Source: Perilla frutescens (Eukaryota; Streptophyta; Magnoliopsida; Lamiales; Lamiaceae). Taken from it: DNA of 64,000 nucleotides. How positions within the stretch are numbered: position 1 is the first letter of the stretch; every line of letters begins with the position of its first letter. The notes under the pieces were generated by a model, which did no database searches, was not told where the DNA came from, and was given only the letters and a program-made list of their open reading frames with translations. A program made the position numbers and the translations under genes. The stretch is from the NCBI GenBank assembly GCA_026008535.1, contig BRKX01000009.1, positions 62,221,720 to 62,285,719 of the forward strand, in the 5' to 3' direction. Positions 12,958 to 24,639 of the stretch are shown here, one piece after another.

Positions 12958-13245
12958 TAGAGGTGGCAATTTCGGCTCAGCCAAACTTGATTTTGGGCCG
13001 GAATGAGCTAAGAATTTTTAAACTCAAAATGAATTTGGATCGGCCCGAAATAGAGAATGGCTGAATAGACCCGGCCACTTAACCAAAAAATTTAAAAAAT
13101 ACACTAAGTCTTGTGGGTGGCCCGACTCGACCCACCTTTTGGATCGGACTGAGATTTTGAAATATAGGCCCAAACTATTTTTGGCCTGACCTGACCCACT
13201 TTTTAATCATCAGCCTGGACTGAGCCGCCCGTTTTGCCACTTCTA
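12958..13245. mobile_element. Small hAT-like MITE
   Basis: The ends TAGAGGTGGCAA and TTGCCACTTCTA are perfect inverted repeats. Flanks ATGGTAAA and ATAATAAA match at six of eight bases, an eroded 8-bp target duplication. The interior is rich in GGCCCGA/CCTGACC words and has no ORF. Confidence 0.7.
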
Positions 13246-13270
13246 ATAATAAATGATTCATGATAAGAAG

Positions 13271-15004
13271 AAAATTTCGATTTTGGCCCCATAGGTCATG
13301 ACCTAGTTCGATTTTGGTCCCAACCCTATCACATTTGGTCTTATTTCAGAAATTGTTATTAAATCTGGTCTCATAGGACTTGGATTATCAATTTTGGTCA
13401 CACAATTTAGACGGAAAAAAAAAGGGGTAACGGCCGTCAGTTTTAGAACCAAATAGATACTATGGGACCAAAAGTGAAATTTTCAGCAAAATAGAAATCC
13501 TAAAATGCAATTAGCTATGAACGATTTTTGAGCCGAAAAATTGATCAAATGTTAGATTTGTAAATAGGAGATACTTTTTATTTATTTTTTTTTTAAAATT
13601 GGGTTATTTAAAAAAATACTACAATAAAACACGATTTAACAAGTGATTAAGATTAAGATATTTAATGACGGATTTTTTTTATCTCAAACTTAACAAAGAA
13701 CACACGTCATATTTTAATTTTATTTTTTGATTTTTTATGTTAACGATGCAATAGCGACAGATTTTTCTAATATTTTTCATTATATATATATATATTTTAT
13801 TTTTCAATTGCTAATTAATTACAAATATAATTTTTTTTAATATTTTTATTTATTTAACATGATAATTTTTAATTTTTTTAATGTTATTAATTTTTTAATT
13901 ACTATATGATTACGAATTTGAAATTAATTTTTTTAATATTATTGATTTTTTTATTTATTTTGCATTTTACAATTTATTTCATTTTTAAATTTTTTAATAA
14001 TATATAATTTTTTTAATATTATATATTTTTTAATTACTAATTAATTACGAATATAATTTTTTTAATATTTTTTTTATTTTACTTTATAATTTTTAAATTT
14101 TTTAATATTATTAATTTTTTAATTACTAATTAATTATGAATTTGAAATTAATCTTTTTAATATTATTAATGTTTTATTTATTTTAAATTTTTAATATTAT
14201 ATATATTTTTTATTTTTCAATTACTTATTAATTATGAGTATAAATTTTTATTATATTTTTATTAGTTTTACTTTACGATTTCTAAAATTTTATATTGCTT
14301 TATATATATTTTTATTATTTTATATTATTTTTTAATATTTTGGACTTGGCTTGGCGCGCTTCCATCGCTAAAATGTGAATGTTTTGTAGTGAAAGTTCAA
14401 AATGTAGGTATGCAAGTATAATTTTTCCTTGATTTTTTACTTTACATTTTACAATAATTTAATTATGAAATAATCAACCATATGAATTATTAGTTGAGAA
14501 TTAAAATTAAATATTAAAAATAAATATAAACTCTAATTAGATGTAGTGAACGCTCATAAATAATATTGTAAAATTAAACTAAATAAAAAATTTCCCTGCC
14601 TTTAAGGGTGTAAACGAGCCGATTATCTTTTTGATTGAACTCGATCTCGATAGAAAATTAAACTAAATAAAATTTTTTTGGCATTTAGTAGTTTATAATT
14701 TGATGATTTGGTGAGTAGATATATATAGATGCATGTTGGTGGGAAATTTGGATCCAAATCAGGTTAAATTTCCCTCCAAATCAGTTCAATTTTGCTTCCA
14801 ACTGACTTGTAAAATATTTTCTGGAATTTTTCTGTATGGGACCAAAATCGATATCAAAATGGGACCAAAATCGATAATTTTTTTAACGGAAACTGTGACG
14901 GCGGGACTAAAATTAATAATTCAAGCGATTTGGGACCAAATATGATAGGATTGGGACCAAAATTGGACTAAACCATGTCCTGTGGGATCAAAATCGAAAT
15001 TTTC
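13271..15004. mobile_element. Foldback/MULE-like element with ~150-bp inverted arms
   Basis: The left end AAAATTTCGATTTTGG and the reverse complement of the right end (AAAATTTCGATTTTGATC) continue to pair through TTGGTCCCAA-CCTATCA and into TATTAATTTTAGTCCC-like text, over about 150 bases. The core is AT-rich and non-coding. A single arm of the same family lies at 4768-4890. Confidence 0.65.
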
Positions 15005-15956
15005 TCGCCGCCACTCCCGCAAGCTGTCTCATGTTTTATACTTCCCTGCAAATGATCTGTGCATGCTTTTCCTCTTTTAATTAATAAATTATATTTAATT
15101 TTTACACAAAATTAATTTTATATACACGTACATACACCAAGGTAAACCAAATTCATTGCAATCATTAATATAAATTTTAGTTATGAAAATTTATTGGAGG
15201 ATCCACGAATTCTTATAATATTATCTCTATTTACTTGTTTAGTTTTTATTTATTTCTTTGTTATCTAAGAAAAGCAAAATAGAATTTGTAGCTAGGTGTT
15301 ATTTTATGTTAGTTGAAGCTTAATAAAATTTGAGTTTTTTATCTTAATTTTCTTTAGTATTTAACGGAGTAAAAAAATGCGTTTTTAAGAAAATTAATTA
15401 AAGCCCCTAATAATATTGATGGAAGATAAGAAATTAACTTGTATATAAAATTAAAGAGAAGCAAAGCGTTGTACCTAATTGAAGGATTCCTCCTCGTCGA
15501 GAACTCGAGAAAGTTGGAACGTAAAAACATAAAATTGTGAAAATGAGAATTATTGCTAAGATTCTAGAAGATTGAAAATTTCAGCACACGAACTTTGAAT
15601 CGAGATTTCTAGACAAATCGACCATCATGAATTATACACAAATTCTGATTTTTAACGTGAATTTTAAAATGTTATCCCTATGATATAAACTTAATTACAA
15701 TTATTTTTTGTTGCAATTATAGCATTAGTTTGAATTCTATCTAATTAAAATGATGTAATATCCATGTGAAGTGTGATGTGCATGTGTTCACCCACAAATA
15801 CTCATCTTTCCAATCTCTAATTAAGAATATTGTTCAATCAATAAAATATTTTGCATGATTTTCGCGTTTGTAATTGCACCAAATTTCGAACTTATGTTGT
15901 AATTGCAAAGAATGTAAATTTGTATTGTATAGGTAATACTTTAAAGGAGAATTGTC

Positions 15957-16290
15957 AATTCAGGACCTGAAAGATAAGCAATCTACCAATTCAGGACCTG
16001 AAAGATTAAAACAGTCAATTCAGGACCCGAAAGATGAAAATTCTCAATCCAGGACCTCAAAAATCATGAAATTTGTTTTCTTTTTATTTGATGATTAATT
16101 TTAAAAATTTATTTATTAGATTTAATGGATAATTAATGAAGGAATTTTCATTGAATATTAATATAAAATTAATTAAAAAATAAAAAGAAATCAAATTCTG
16201 TAATTTTTGAGGTCCTGAATTGAGAATTTTCATCTTTTGAGTCTTGGATTGAGAGTTTTCATTTTTCGGGTCCTGAATCGATAGATTACC
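15957..16290. mobile_element. Small foldback element with repeated AATTCAGGACC arms
   Basis: The left arm repeats a ~34-bp unit (TCAGGACCTGAAAGAT and variants) about four times. The right arm carries the inverted units (GGTCCTGAATTGAGA, GGTCCTGAATCGATAG). The structure is a ~330-bp hairpin with a short AT-rich loop and no coding capacity. Confidence 0.65.
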
Positions 16291-16645
16291 TGAATTCATA
16301 ATTCTTTTATTTTAAAATTCTCATGATTTTTAAATTAGTTAACTCTATACTCTACCGTTCAAAGTAAACGCTCTCTAGGTGCCCCCATACTACACGAAAT
16401 GAGATAGATAACATTATTATCAAAAGGAAAAGAAAAAGAAAATCCATAAAACTTAGGTAACAGCTAGGTCCAGGTAGTCACAAGATGAAATCTGAACATG
16501 CGATTGACAGGAAAATTAAAGAAGACTACCGTACCCTAGCTCTAAGAAGAAGAACACAATTGATTATTACAGAATCAATCAACAAATTAAAACCACACAG
16601 CTAGCATCGAAATAATACCTCAGAAAGTGATGGAATATAATTTAA

Positions 16646-17507
16646 TCATCTGGAGTATTTGCGCCGGAATTCTTCAAGATCCTCCACTCTCACCTTATGA
16701 ACACCTCCACGCCAATTATCCTCTTTGACCTTACGAACGCCAATATCATTAGCATACTTTAGCCAAGTATGCATCACTACTGCTGCCCCAACAGCCAGAG
16801 GAACATTAATCGCAGACAGAATCGCAGTCGAAGGAACAATAAACGCAGACGTGGCTTGCCCGCAGCTTCTCAGAGTCGAAGATCGCTGCGTGTAGAAAAT
16901 AAGGCGTTCTGTTTTACAATAGAGAGCAAAAACTTCACAGTTATATCTGAGCAAATGGTAGTCTCCAAATCCGTTTTCCAGCAGATACATAGCCCTGTGG
17001 ATCACTGCTTCTGAAGCATCGGATTCGGCCATAGTGCATGTGCCTGCTCTAACCTTAGCTATAAAAGCTCCCGTGCTAACCCCATATTTATAGCGGCATA
17101 GCCATCCTTTTTTCAGGAAGCAATCCAAGCATGTCATTGTCACTGCATTTTCAGCTCTTCTAAACCCACAACAATATTCACCCGATGATGATGAACAAGA
17201 GGCACTGCAGTTGCTGCTGGAAATACAACTATCCACACTCACGTGCACCACCATGCCATTGCCCACATAGATGCCTAATTAACAGTTGGATCAAACCGTG
17301 CATGCATGTCAATAAACTATATATAACTTACTGCAGTGCTATGAGAAGAAGGAGATGTGAAGATTGAAGAATGAATTGAAGAGAGAGAGAGAGATGATAT
17401 TATTAAAACTAACCGTGGTGAGAGTAAGCGCCGGCGACCCTGTAAACATAGACATGGTCTCCTTCTTCTAAATCGCTTCCTTTCACTTTATGTGAGAGCA
17501 AACCCAT
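16646..17507 (-). CDS. LRAT/NC-domain protein (NlpC/P60 superfamily acyltransferase-like)
   Basis: Two exons (17507-17414 and 17274-16646) join in phase to 240 codons plus a stop. The N-terminus begins MGLLSHKVKGSDLEEGDHVY, and the domain then reads YSHHGIYVGNG, TMTCLDCFLKKG, YGVSTGAFIAKVRAGTC and YLLENGFGDYHLLRYNCEVF. LRAT-type enzymes use a His from the HHG segment and the Cys of NCE; both are present (Cys near residue 144). A hydrophobic segment with a run of small residues (VPLAVGAAVVMH) follows near the C-terminus, as in plant members. Plant NC-domain proteins have no settled substrate, so acyl transfer is family-based inference. A Ser/Cys-rich insertion (SCSSSSGE region) is unusual. Its core promoter is duplicated LHT8-like DNA. 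Confidence 0.88.
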
Positions 17508-17556
17508 CTCTCTCTCCCCCCCTCCCCCCCTCTCTCTAGCTATGTGGGAATTGATA

Positions 17557-17564
17557 TATTTATA
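17557..17564 (-). promoter_or_regulatory. TATA box of the LRAT gene, inside the duplicated segment
   Basis: The minus strand reads CTTATAAATATATC. It is the homologue of the LHT8-like TATA box at 8123-8130, with GCTATGTGGGAATTG on its downstream side in both copies. It lies 50 bases above the LRAT ATG. Confidence 0.65.
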
Positions 17565-19113
17565 AGTGGGAATGGGGAGGAAGAGAAGTTAAGAGAGTTG
17601 AGTGATTGGGAAGAAAATTAAATGAGAGAGGGTTTTGAATTGTAGTGTATGAAGAGAGTGTTGGTAGACTGCTTGGGTTGACCGGCAATTTTTCAGCACC
17701 GAGTGAATTAATTGTTGGGGTGAGATTTCATATCAATTTCAGAGTTGTAACCATAAATTTATTTGAAATTATTTATATGTGTTTGGTATTATTTTATGTG
17801 GACTAGTTCAAGTTATCTTTAACTTTTAACTCTCATTTTGTAGCTAGTGATATTATTGCTGCATTAAGTAGCAATTCCCCATATTTTTTTTTGGGAATTC
17901 TTGTTTGAATTGCTATGTTTTCTATTGGATTCCGTGATGGTTCGGATGGTAGTAATATATTACATTCGTTTCTGAATAAATGCTGTTCTATATAAATGCA
18001 CACACATTAATAAAATAATCAAATTACCTTATACTCCCTTATGTGAATACGTTAAATGAGTTATATCAATGTTTGAATGCATTAAATGAGGAGAAATGTG
18101 ATAAAAATGTAAAATTTTAGCCTCAATTATGTAGAATGACACTATTTGTGAAATAAAATTAAAGTATCAGAATAACACTTTTAAAAAACGGAGGGAGTAT
18201 ATGTGTGTGGGGGAAATAGAATAGTGTTGAGAACTATTAATATGATTGGAAATGAATATATATACAATTTTGGTAGAAGAAGGCTATTAATGCGCTTGAT
18301 TGGCTAGGGGGTACTTTGAAAACAAATTAAAACACAAAGTTTGGATATAGGCAACAAAAAACCAAGATTTAGTTAGCAAATTAAAGTGAAGCTTGCAATC
18401 TATTCCAAAAATAATTAAAATTAAAGAAATTGATTCGTTAAGAAACAATATTAATTTTATAGGGAAAACGTGCGTGTGTTAATGCAGACGCAACTTAAAT
18501 AAAATAAAATAAAATAAAATAAAACATAATGTGTGTCCCATGTTGACTTTGTCTTATATAACATAATGTGTGTCCCATGTTGACTTTGTCTTTCCCTCTC
18601 CTATTATCTAGAAGGGGTGATTTTTTTTTAATTATAGAATGAATATATATTCTATATATATATATAGTATAGAGATCAAATGAGAACAAGATTCATATAT
18701 AGGAAATAGGAACGGATATGGATCGTTGATTCAATTATTTTAGAAGGCCGAGATTGATTTGAAAAAATGGGATCAAAAATGCAATTTTTTAACAATTATT
18801 TTTAAGTAAGGTTATATATGTAATTTTATTTATATTCAATATCAGTTACCATAAATCGTGAGATTAGATATATGTTAAGTTATGCAGTTATATTTGGACA
18901 GTTATTTTCATATTATTTCTTCCGTTTTTTTTCAATCGGCGATTCACTTCATCCTCACGGTCGGCGTCTTCTTCACTGTGTTCTCTTATTCAAGTTTCAT
19001 CGTTTAGTTAGTTTTTTATTCAAGTTTCATCGTTCACTGTGTTCGATTGTTCAAGTTTCATCGCTAAACAAGACATAGACACAAAGTCGTTCAATCAGTT
19101 TCTGCCGCCGTAC

Positions 19114-22100
19114 ATGGAGAATACAGGTTTTTATTTAGAAAATATTTCGTGTATATTTTTGTTGCAGTTGTTTTGATCTTACAGTTCATATGGTATTATG
19201 GTTTTTTTAATTATGAGTGTAAATTTTTTGTTCAGAAAAGCATATTCGGATGGATATGTTATAGTATATTATTTGCTAGCATGTCATATGTTGTTTGCTA
19301 ACATGTAAGATAAATTGGTTGATTATTATGGAAGATAAATTAGTGTAATTTGTAACCGGTTTTGAATTTTTTTTTTATAAATCGAATGGTTCGCACGGGT
19401 AATTATATATATTGTTTGTGTGGATCAAACTGTATAAGTAATTGATAATTATGAATTGTCAGTTTGCTTGTAGGAAGCATGTTCGGTTTGTTGATAACTA
19501 TTATATATTATGCTAACGTGCAATATAAAATTTGATATGATCCAATACATGCCTTGATATGATGGATTATATATACCAGTTCTATATTTGCTGGAATATT
19601 ACCTAAGACACATACAATAGTTTGCTAACTACACACAAATATTTTGCTAATATTAATTGCAATCACAGACCCCATCTCACTTTATCAAATTTGAGTTAGC
19701 ATATATTCTACAGTATGATATCAGATATATATAAACATGTTAGCGAAGTTTATATGATTATGGTATTCTGTAACTTTTTTTTTGGTTGATTGCAGTAATT
19801 AACGGTGATACAGTAACCGGAGCTATTGGTTCTCATATTCCAGAATGTGATGCCACTTTAAAGCCATTTGTTGGCCAGAAGTTTAAATCTATAGACGAAG
19901 CAACTATTTTTTACAGAGTGTATGGGGAAGCAGCTGGTTTTAATGTTCGTCTTTGTAGCGCCCCGGTCCCGAAAGACCGTGGAAATAAGCGCCATGGGGG
20001 TGGGGATTAAGAAGAGGGGAAAGAAAGGGGATTTCGAGGATAATTCTCAATGAACGATTCCAAATTAGTTCAATAATAAAGTATGATCATCGTAACAAAT
20101 TCAGAGTTATATACATATATATATATATGTATATCCAAAACATGAGTTTTTGCTCTTGCGGAAGCTATGATGTATCAAAAAAAATAATACGATGATTAGA
20201 GATTAAGACGAGCCAAGACAACGGAATAGTTACAAGAGTACACATATAAGCCCCTCCACAGCTCATCATCTTCATGCTCCAGCTCATTGTCCTGAAAACA
20301 TTTGAGAAAATATTTGGGCTGAGTACTAATGTACTCAGTGGGTTTTCTGAGAAAAACCGAGTTATCAAAAGCATTTGATAAAATAATTATCTGTGTGTAT
20401 GCAGATGAATCTTAGAAGGTTTTGTAAAGGGAAATACATCTAAGTTCATCAAAACATTTTACATGAATGTGTTCACCAGGAAGCCCTGAAGTGAACCTGA
20501 TCCACCAGTAAACCCTGAAATGGACCCGCTCACCAGTAAATCCTGAAGTGAGCTAAGTACGACACCCGCAACCACCACTACATCATCATGCGCAATTACC
20601 GAGAAAACCCTCAAGGTAATTAAAAGATCTTTTAGCTGAGAACAGCAAGGGATTGGGTGCGACTCAAACCAAGCAAGACTGTAACTACTCACATTGACAC
20701 AGCGCTGGTATATGAGACTCCGACAACCACAGCAAGCAGAACGAATCATTTTACACAGATAATCATATATGCACATTTGTTTCAAAACGAGCTTAATAAC
20801 TCAAACATAGCATTTTGAGAAAGATAGTATACGCCCACCTTTTGACTATAATAGTCGAAGCTTTTTAGTTTCTACGGAATCGAGAAACGCCACAATGATT
20901 ACGTCTTACGGCAAATGATCTACAAACATCAAAATTTGTCTTAAAACCTCCACGAGGTCAAGACTCTCACAGTTACATAGTTTCACATGCTCGTCGGTTA
21001 AACCGACCCAAGCTAAACCTTAATAGCTTAACAATTGCCTACCCAGGCAACGAATAATGACTCAAACCTCAACAATCCTAAATCACATAAATGAGACTCA
21101 ACAACATCATAGACCTATGGGAGTTTATTAAAACAAAAGGACCCTTTTAAAACACATTTATCTCATTCGAGCATAAATCGAACACTTGGCGTGCGATTAT
21201 AAATGACACAATTTAAATCCATCGTTAAAACCGATCTTAGCTCAAGGTTCCTCACAACCCTAGCTACTAACTGATAAGGACACTCCTTAGCGTCATTCAA
21301 GGAGTTAAAAGATCCTTTTAACTGATTTCGAACGAGGGCGATTTGAGAATTGAAAATTGGTTGAGCAATCTGCACAACAACTGACTTTGATGATTTATCA
21401 AAATTTACTCAGGAAGAATTAGGGGCTGGACCCTATACCATTAGAAAGTCACTTAAGTCTAGTTTCCGGAACATTTTTCGGTGACTCAATACGATAACTA
21501 ACGAAAAAGTTATAGCCGATTTACTGGAAAGTAGCAAATCTGTCACGAATTTCCGAAAGAAAAACACATGACCTGACTTTGCTGATTTTTCATAATTTAC
21601 TCAGAACGAATTATAGACTGAGACATATACCATTGGAAAGCCACAGAAGTCTAGTTTCCGGTAAAATTTACGGTGTCTCAATCCGTTGTATAACGAGAGA
21701 GTTATGCTCGTTTTACCGAAGGGTGGCAAAACTGCCGAACACACGGTGCGCGGGTGCGCGAGCTGCTCGTCGCTGCCTCTGCGCGCGCTCGTGTTCGTCC
21801 CCGTGTTCGCGCGGAACTGAACCGAGAACGCACCAGGTGAGAATCGACGATCGATACATCGCCATGGAACTCACATGTAAGCTTTCGACTCATCAAACCT
21901 CAACTAACATGCTTTGAAAATTCAAGACACAACAACATGCTACAAAAACATCTCAACAAGCTTTTGCAACACAAATCTATATATATATTTCATGTAAAAC
22001 TGAACACACACACACACATATATATATATATATCTATATAACTGAAAATATATATATATCTATATAACTCTAGTTTTCGAAATACCTTTAAAAACAACTT

Positions 22101-22797
22101 GGAAAAGCTTGAAGAAGCTTGCGAAAATGGGTGGAACGAGCTTGCCTTCGGCTCTCTCTCTCCTTCGAAAATTTGAGTAGAAATGAAGATGAAAAGATGG
22201 AAAAGAGATGAAGAATAAGAAGAAGAAGAAATGAACGAAGAAGAAGAAGAAGAAGATGGAGTGAATGGAAATGATGAAGTGAAGCACTCTCTCTATACTA
22301 TACATACATCTATTTCTATTTTAGGGGACAAAAGAGACGTGGTAAGGCATGGCCTCCCATGCCTTGGGTTGACCAAGAAAAATACCCGGTTTAAATACCG
22401 GTTGTTCGATTATCGTGATATTTTCCGTCTCCGGAAAAATCCCAAATTGAATCGAAACGGATGAAATAATTCATTGATTTTAAAACCATAAATTAAACAT
22501 ATTTTCTGAAATATTTAAAATACGCCAAGTGACACAAATCGATAAATCGATTAATACTCATATTAAAATATATTTCGATTCTCATCGATACGACACATCG
22601 CAAGTTCGGTTAAACCACCGAATTACAGAAATTTTAAAATGACGTAACTCGCATAGTCTATAATTGCAATTAATTATATACAAAAAGGTTCGGGGCACTA
22701 CAGTCTTGGGTCGGCAATAAAGTGTGGCAAGTGCGGGAAAAAAACTAATCACGATTCTAGGAATTGTCCGGATGCTATGAATTGCTCGGATGCATAA
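19114..22797 (+). pseudogene. Short FAR1-domain/zinc-knuckle gene, interrupted by an LTR-like insertion
   Basis: Exon 1 (19114-19126) encodes MENT and splices in phase to exon 2 at 19796. Exon 2 reads into a FAR1 DNA-binding domain start: LKPFVGQKFKSIDEATIFY and then GEAAGFNVRL. At 19953 the frame is cut by a 2.75-kb insertion with GTCTT target duplication. After the second GTCTT the same frame resumes with a CCHC-like knuckle (CGKCGKKTNHDSRNC) and TAA at 22795-22797. The MULE transposase catalytic domain is absent. Before the insertion the gene could have encoded only a ~85-residue protein, a deletion derivative of a FAR1/FHY3-type transposase. Confidence 0.7.
19954..22702. mobile_element. 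LTR-like insertion (probable solo LTR), 2749 bp
   Basis: It begins TGTAGCGCCCCGGTCC and ends GGTTCGGGGCACTACA. It therefore has TG...CA ends inside a longer imperfect inverted repeat, and is flanked by a perfect GTCTT duplication (19949-19953 and 22703-22707). A 5-bp duplication and TG/CA ends point to a retroviral-type integrase and hence a solo LTR. There is no gag or pol. It contains a ~190-bp imperfect tandem duplication (units from about 21379 and 21569, each with ATACCATTRGAAAG and GTCTAGTTTCCGG), a CA/TA tract near 22005-22060 and a short repeat of AAACCCTGAA/AATCCTGAAG words near 20480-20540. A large TIR transposon is the alternative. Confidence 0.7.
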
Positions 22798-23845
22798 GTT
22801 TGTTTTTTTATGTTTATTTTATGTTGAGTTATTATATTGTTTGACATTAAATTTTTTTATTTCGATGACATTTTTTTAGTAAAAAAATATATGTTTGTTG
22901 ATTTGAAAACAATAACACTGTCGAAAGTCTAAGTAATCTGATTATGAAGCATTTGAAATCGGCATTATAGGTATTGTATTAGCGAATATATAAATGAGAT
23001 TAGCAAATATCTGAATGGTATTAGCAAAATACTACAACTGTTGGCATGTTTACACATATTTGTTTCGATAATAGCAAATATATGTTTGATTATTAGCAAA
23101 TATCTAAAGGAAAGTTTGGGAAAAATACAACATACACTTTAGCAATTTTTGTAGGATTGTATATACAGCTCCAATATTAATTTTAGCAAATTTGTATATA
23201 CTGAATAGCAAAATATTATAGCCATTTTATCTATTCAATCAACCATATATTTGATACAATTTTACTAATAATTACTAAACATATATTTGATAACAATTAA
23301 CTCATTTAATTATACTGATCATTTACAATTATTAATTACCAAAAATTTAAGTGACTTTTTAGTATGAGTGAATGTATTATATATGATTACGTAATATTCA
23401 TGTGCAAAATATATACATACATACGATTACGTATCTTAGCATATATTTGTCTAAAGGTTAGCAAACATATGTTTTAGTATTAGCAGATAATTTGTGTAGG
23501 ATTTTTTTATAGTTCATGTACCAATTGTAGCATATTTTTGCATACTTAATAGCAAAATATTATATAGATTTTAGCTATTAGGTATGCGTATCATGAGATT
23601 GTTATAAACGTTAGCAAAATAGCTATACAACTTGTAAACAAAATATTTGTTAACGAGTTAGCAAATGACATTACACAAATCAGCAATATTATATCTTAAA
23701 CATAGCAAAAGAGTCCTATTCATCATATTAAACTATATGAATGAAAGTAAATTTGTCAAATGTGAAAGTCGTTCAAGAATCACTTTTAAACGGTAAATAA
23801 TCACAAATTTTTTTGAATGAAAATAAAATGAAAAAAATTTATGCA

Positions 23846-24229
23846 TCATTTAGTGTTGGAGCTTTTCATAATAATTGCGTCAATATTTAGTGGTCCGTCT
23901 CCACATGACTTTCTGTAATGGAAGCTCGATTGCGCAATTATACGATCCTTGTGTATGTTACTGTCCGCACTAAGGATTGCTGCACAATATTTTGCCCTAA
24001 GGTACCGCATCTGTTTATCATTGTTGTACGTTAGGCCTGAGTTCCATTGTCTCAAACTTCCGCCTTTGTATGTTTCCATATGCCTCATTACATATATACC
24101 ACAATCAATTTTATTTGTCTCATTCCTCCATGCCATTTTCAACCTCTCCATTGTCTTTAGTTTCTTATCCATTGTTGTTGCAATCTTTACGTGCCCTGTA
24201 GTCCTCAGGAAGTCTTTAAAAAATTGCAC
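23846..24229 (-). pseudogene. Ulp1-type (C48) SUMO-protease C-terminal fragment inside the MULE
   Basis: The exon starts after an acceptor at 24231-24230 and ends with TAG at 23846. It encodes NKIDCGIYVMRHMETYKGG, the catalytic-cysteine segment of Ulp1 cysteine proteases, followed by about 65 residues with RAKYCAAIL typical of plant transposon-borne copies. A possible upstream exon ends near 24373 (donor GTATGT). The His and Asp of the triad were not found in the nearby frames, so it is probably not a working protease. Capture of Ulp1-like genes by MULEs (for example the Kaonashi type) is established in plants. Confidence 0.65.
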
Positions 24230-24639
24230 CTGTATTTTACATTCTTGAACATAATTATTCAATCATGATGCAATTGCAATAATATAAAATATTAATTCAA
24301 ATATTAAACATATATTAAGTAACAATCAAACAATTATTTCCTAATATACAACAATATAAATTTCAACATACCATCATATTTGGAGCATTTCCATATTCTG
24401 TCAATGGATCACTGCAATCTCCATCTAATGATTAAGAGTTATCAATAATTTCCCCTTTCAATTTTTTTGGATCAATTTCCCCTTTCAATTTTTAGCTAAA
24501 GGCCAACCAGAGATTTTTACTCATATAAAAACAAAATTTATTCGTGCATTTTATGATAAATATTAACCATTTGTTAGCTAAATAATAAACATATATTTGC
24601 TAACTACACTAAAGTGTCAACAATTACATATATGTATTT

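Larger units (their letters stand above)
12084..16645. other. Intergenic DNA rich in non-autonomous elements
   Basis: No supported gene. Very AT-rich, especially 13570-14400. It contains a hAT-like element, a long foldback element and a small GGTCCTGAATT foldback, each listed separately. Confidence 0.6.

Noticed and set aside
13570..14400. Possible organelle-derived DNA, because of extreme A/T content
   Set aside because: No organellar gene or tRNA is recognisable. It is the core of a foldback element.
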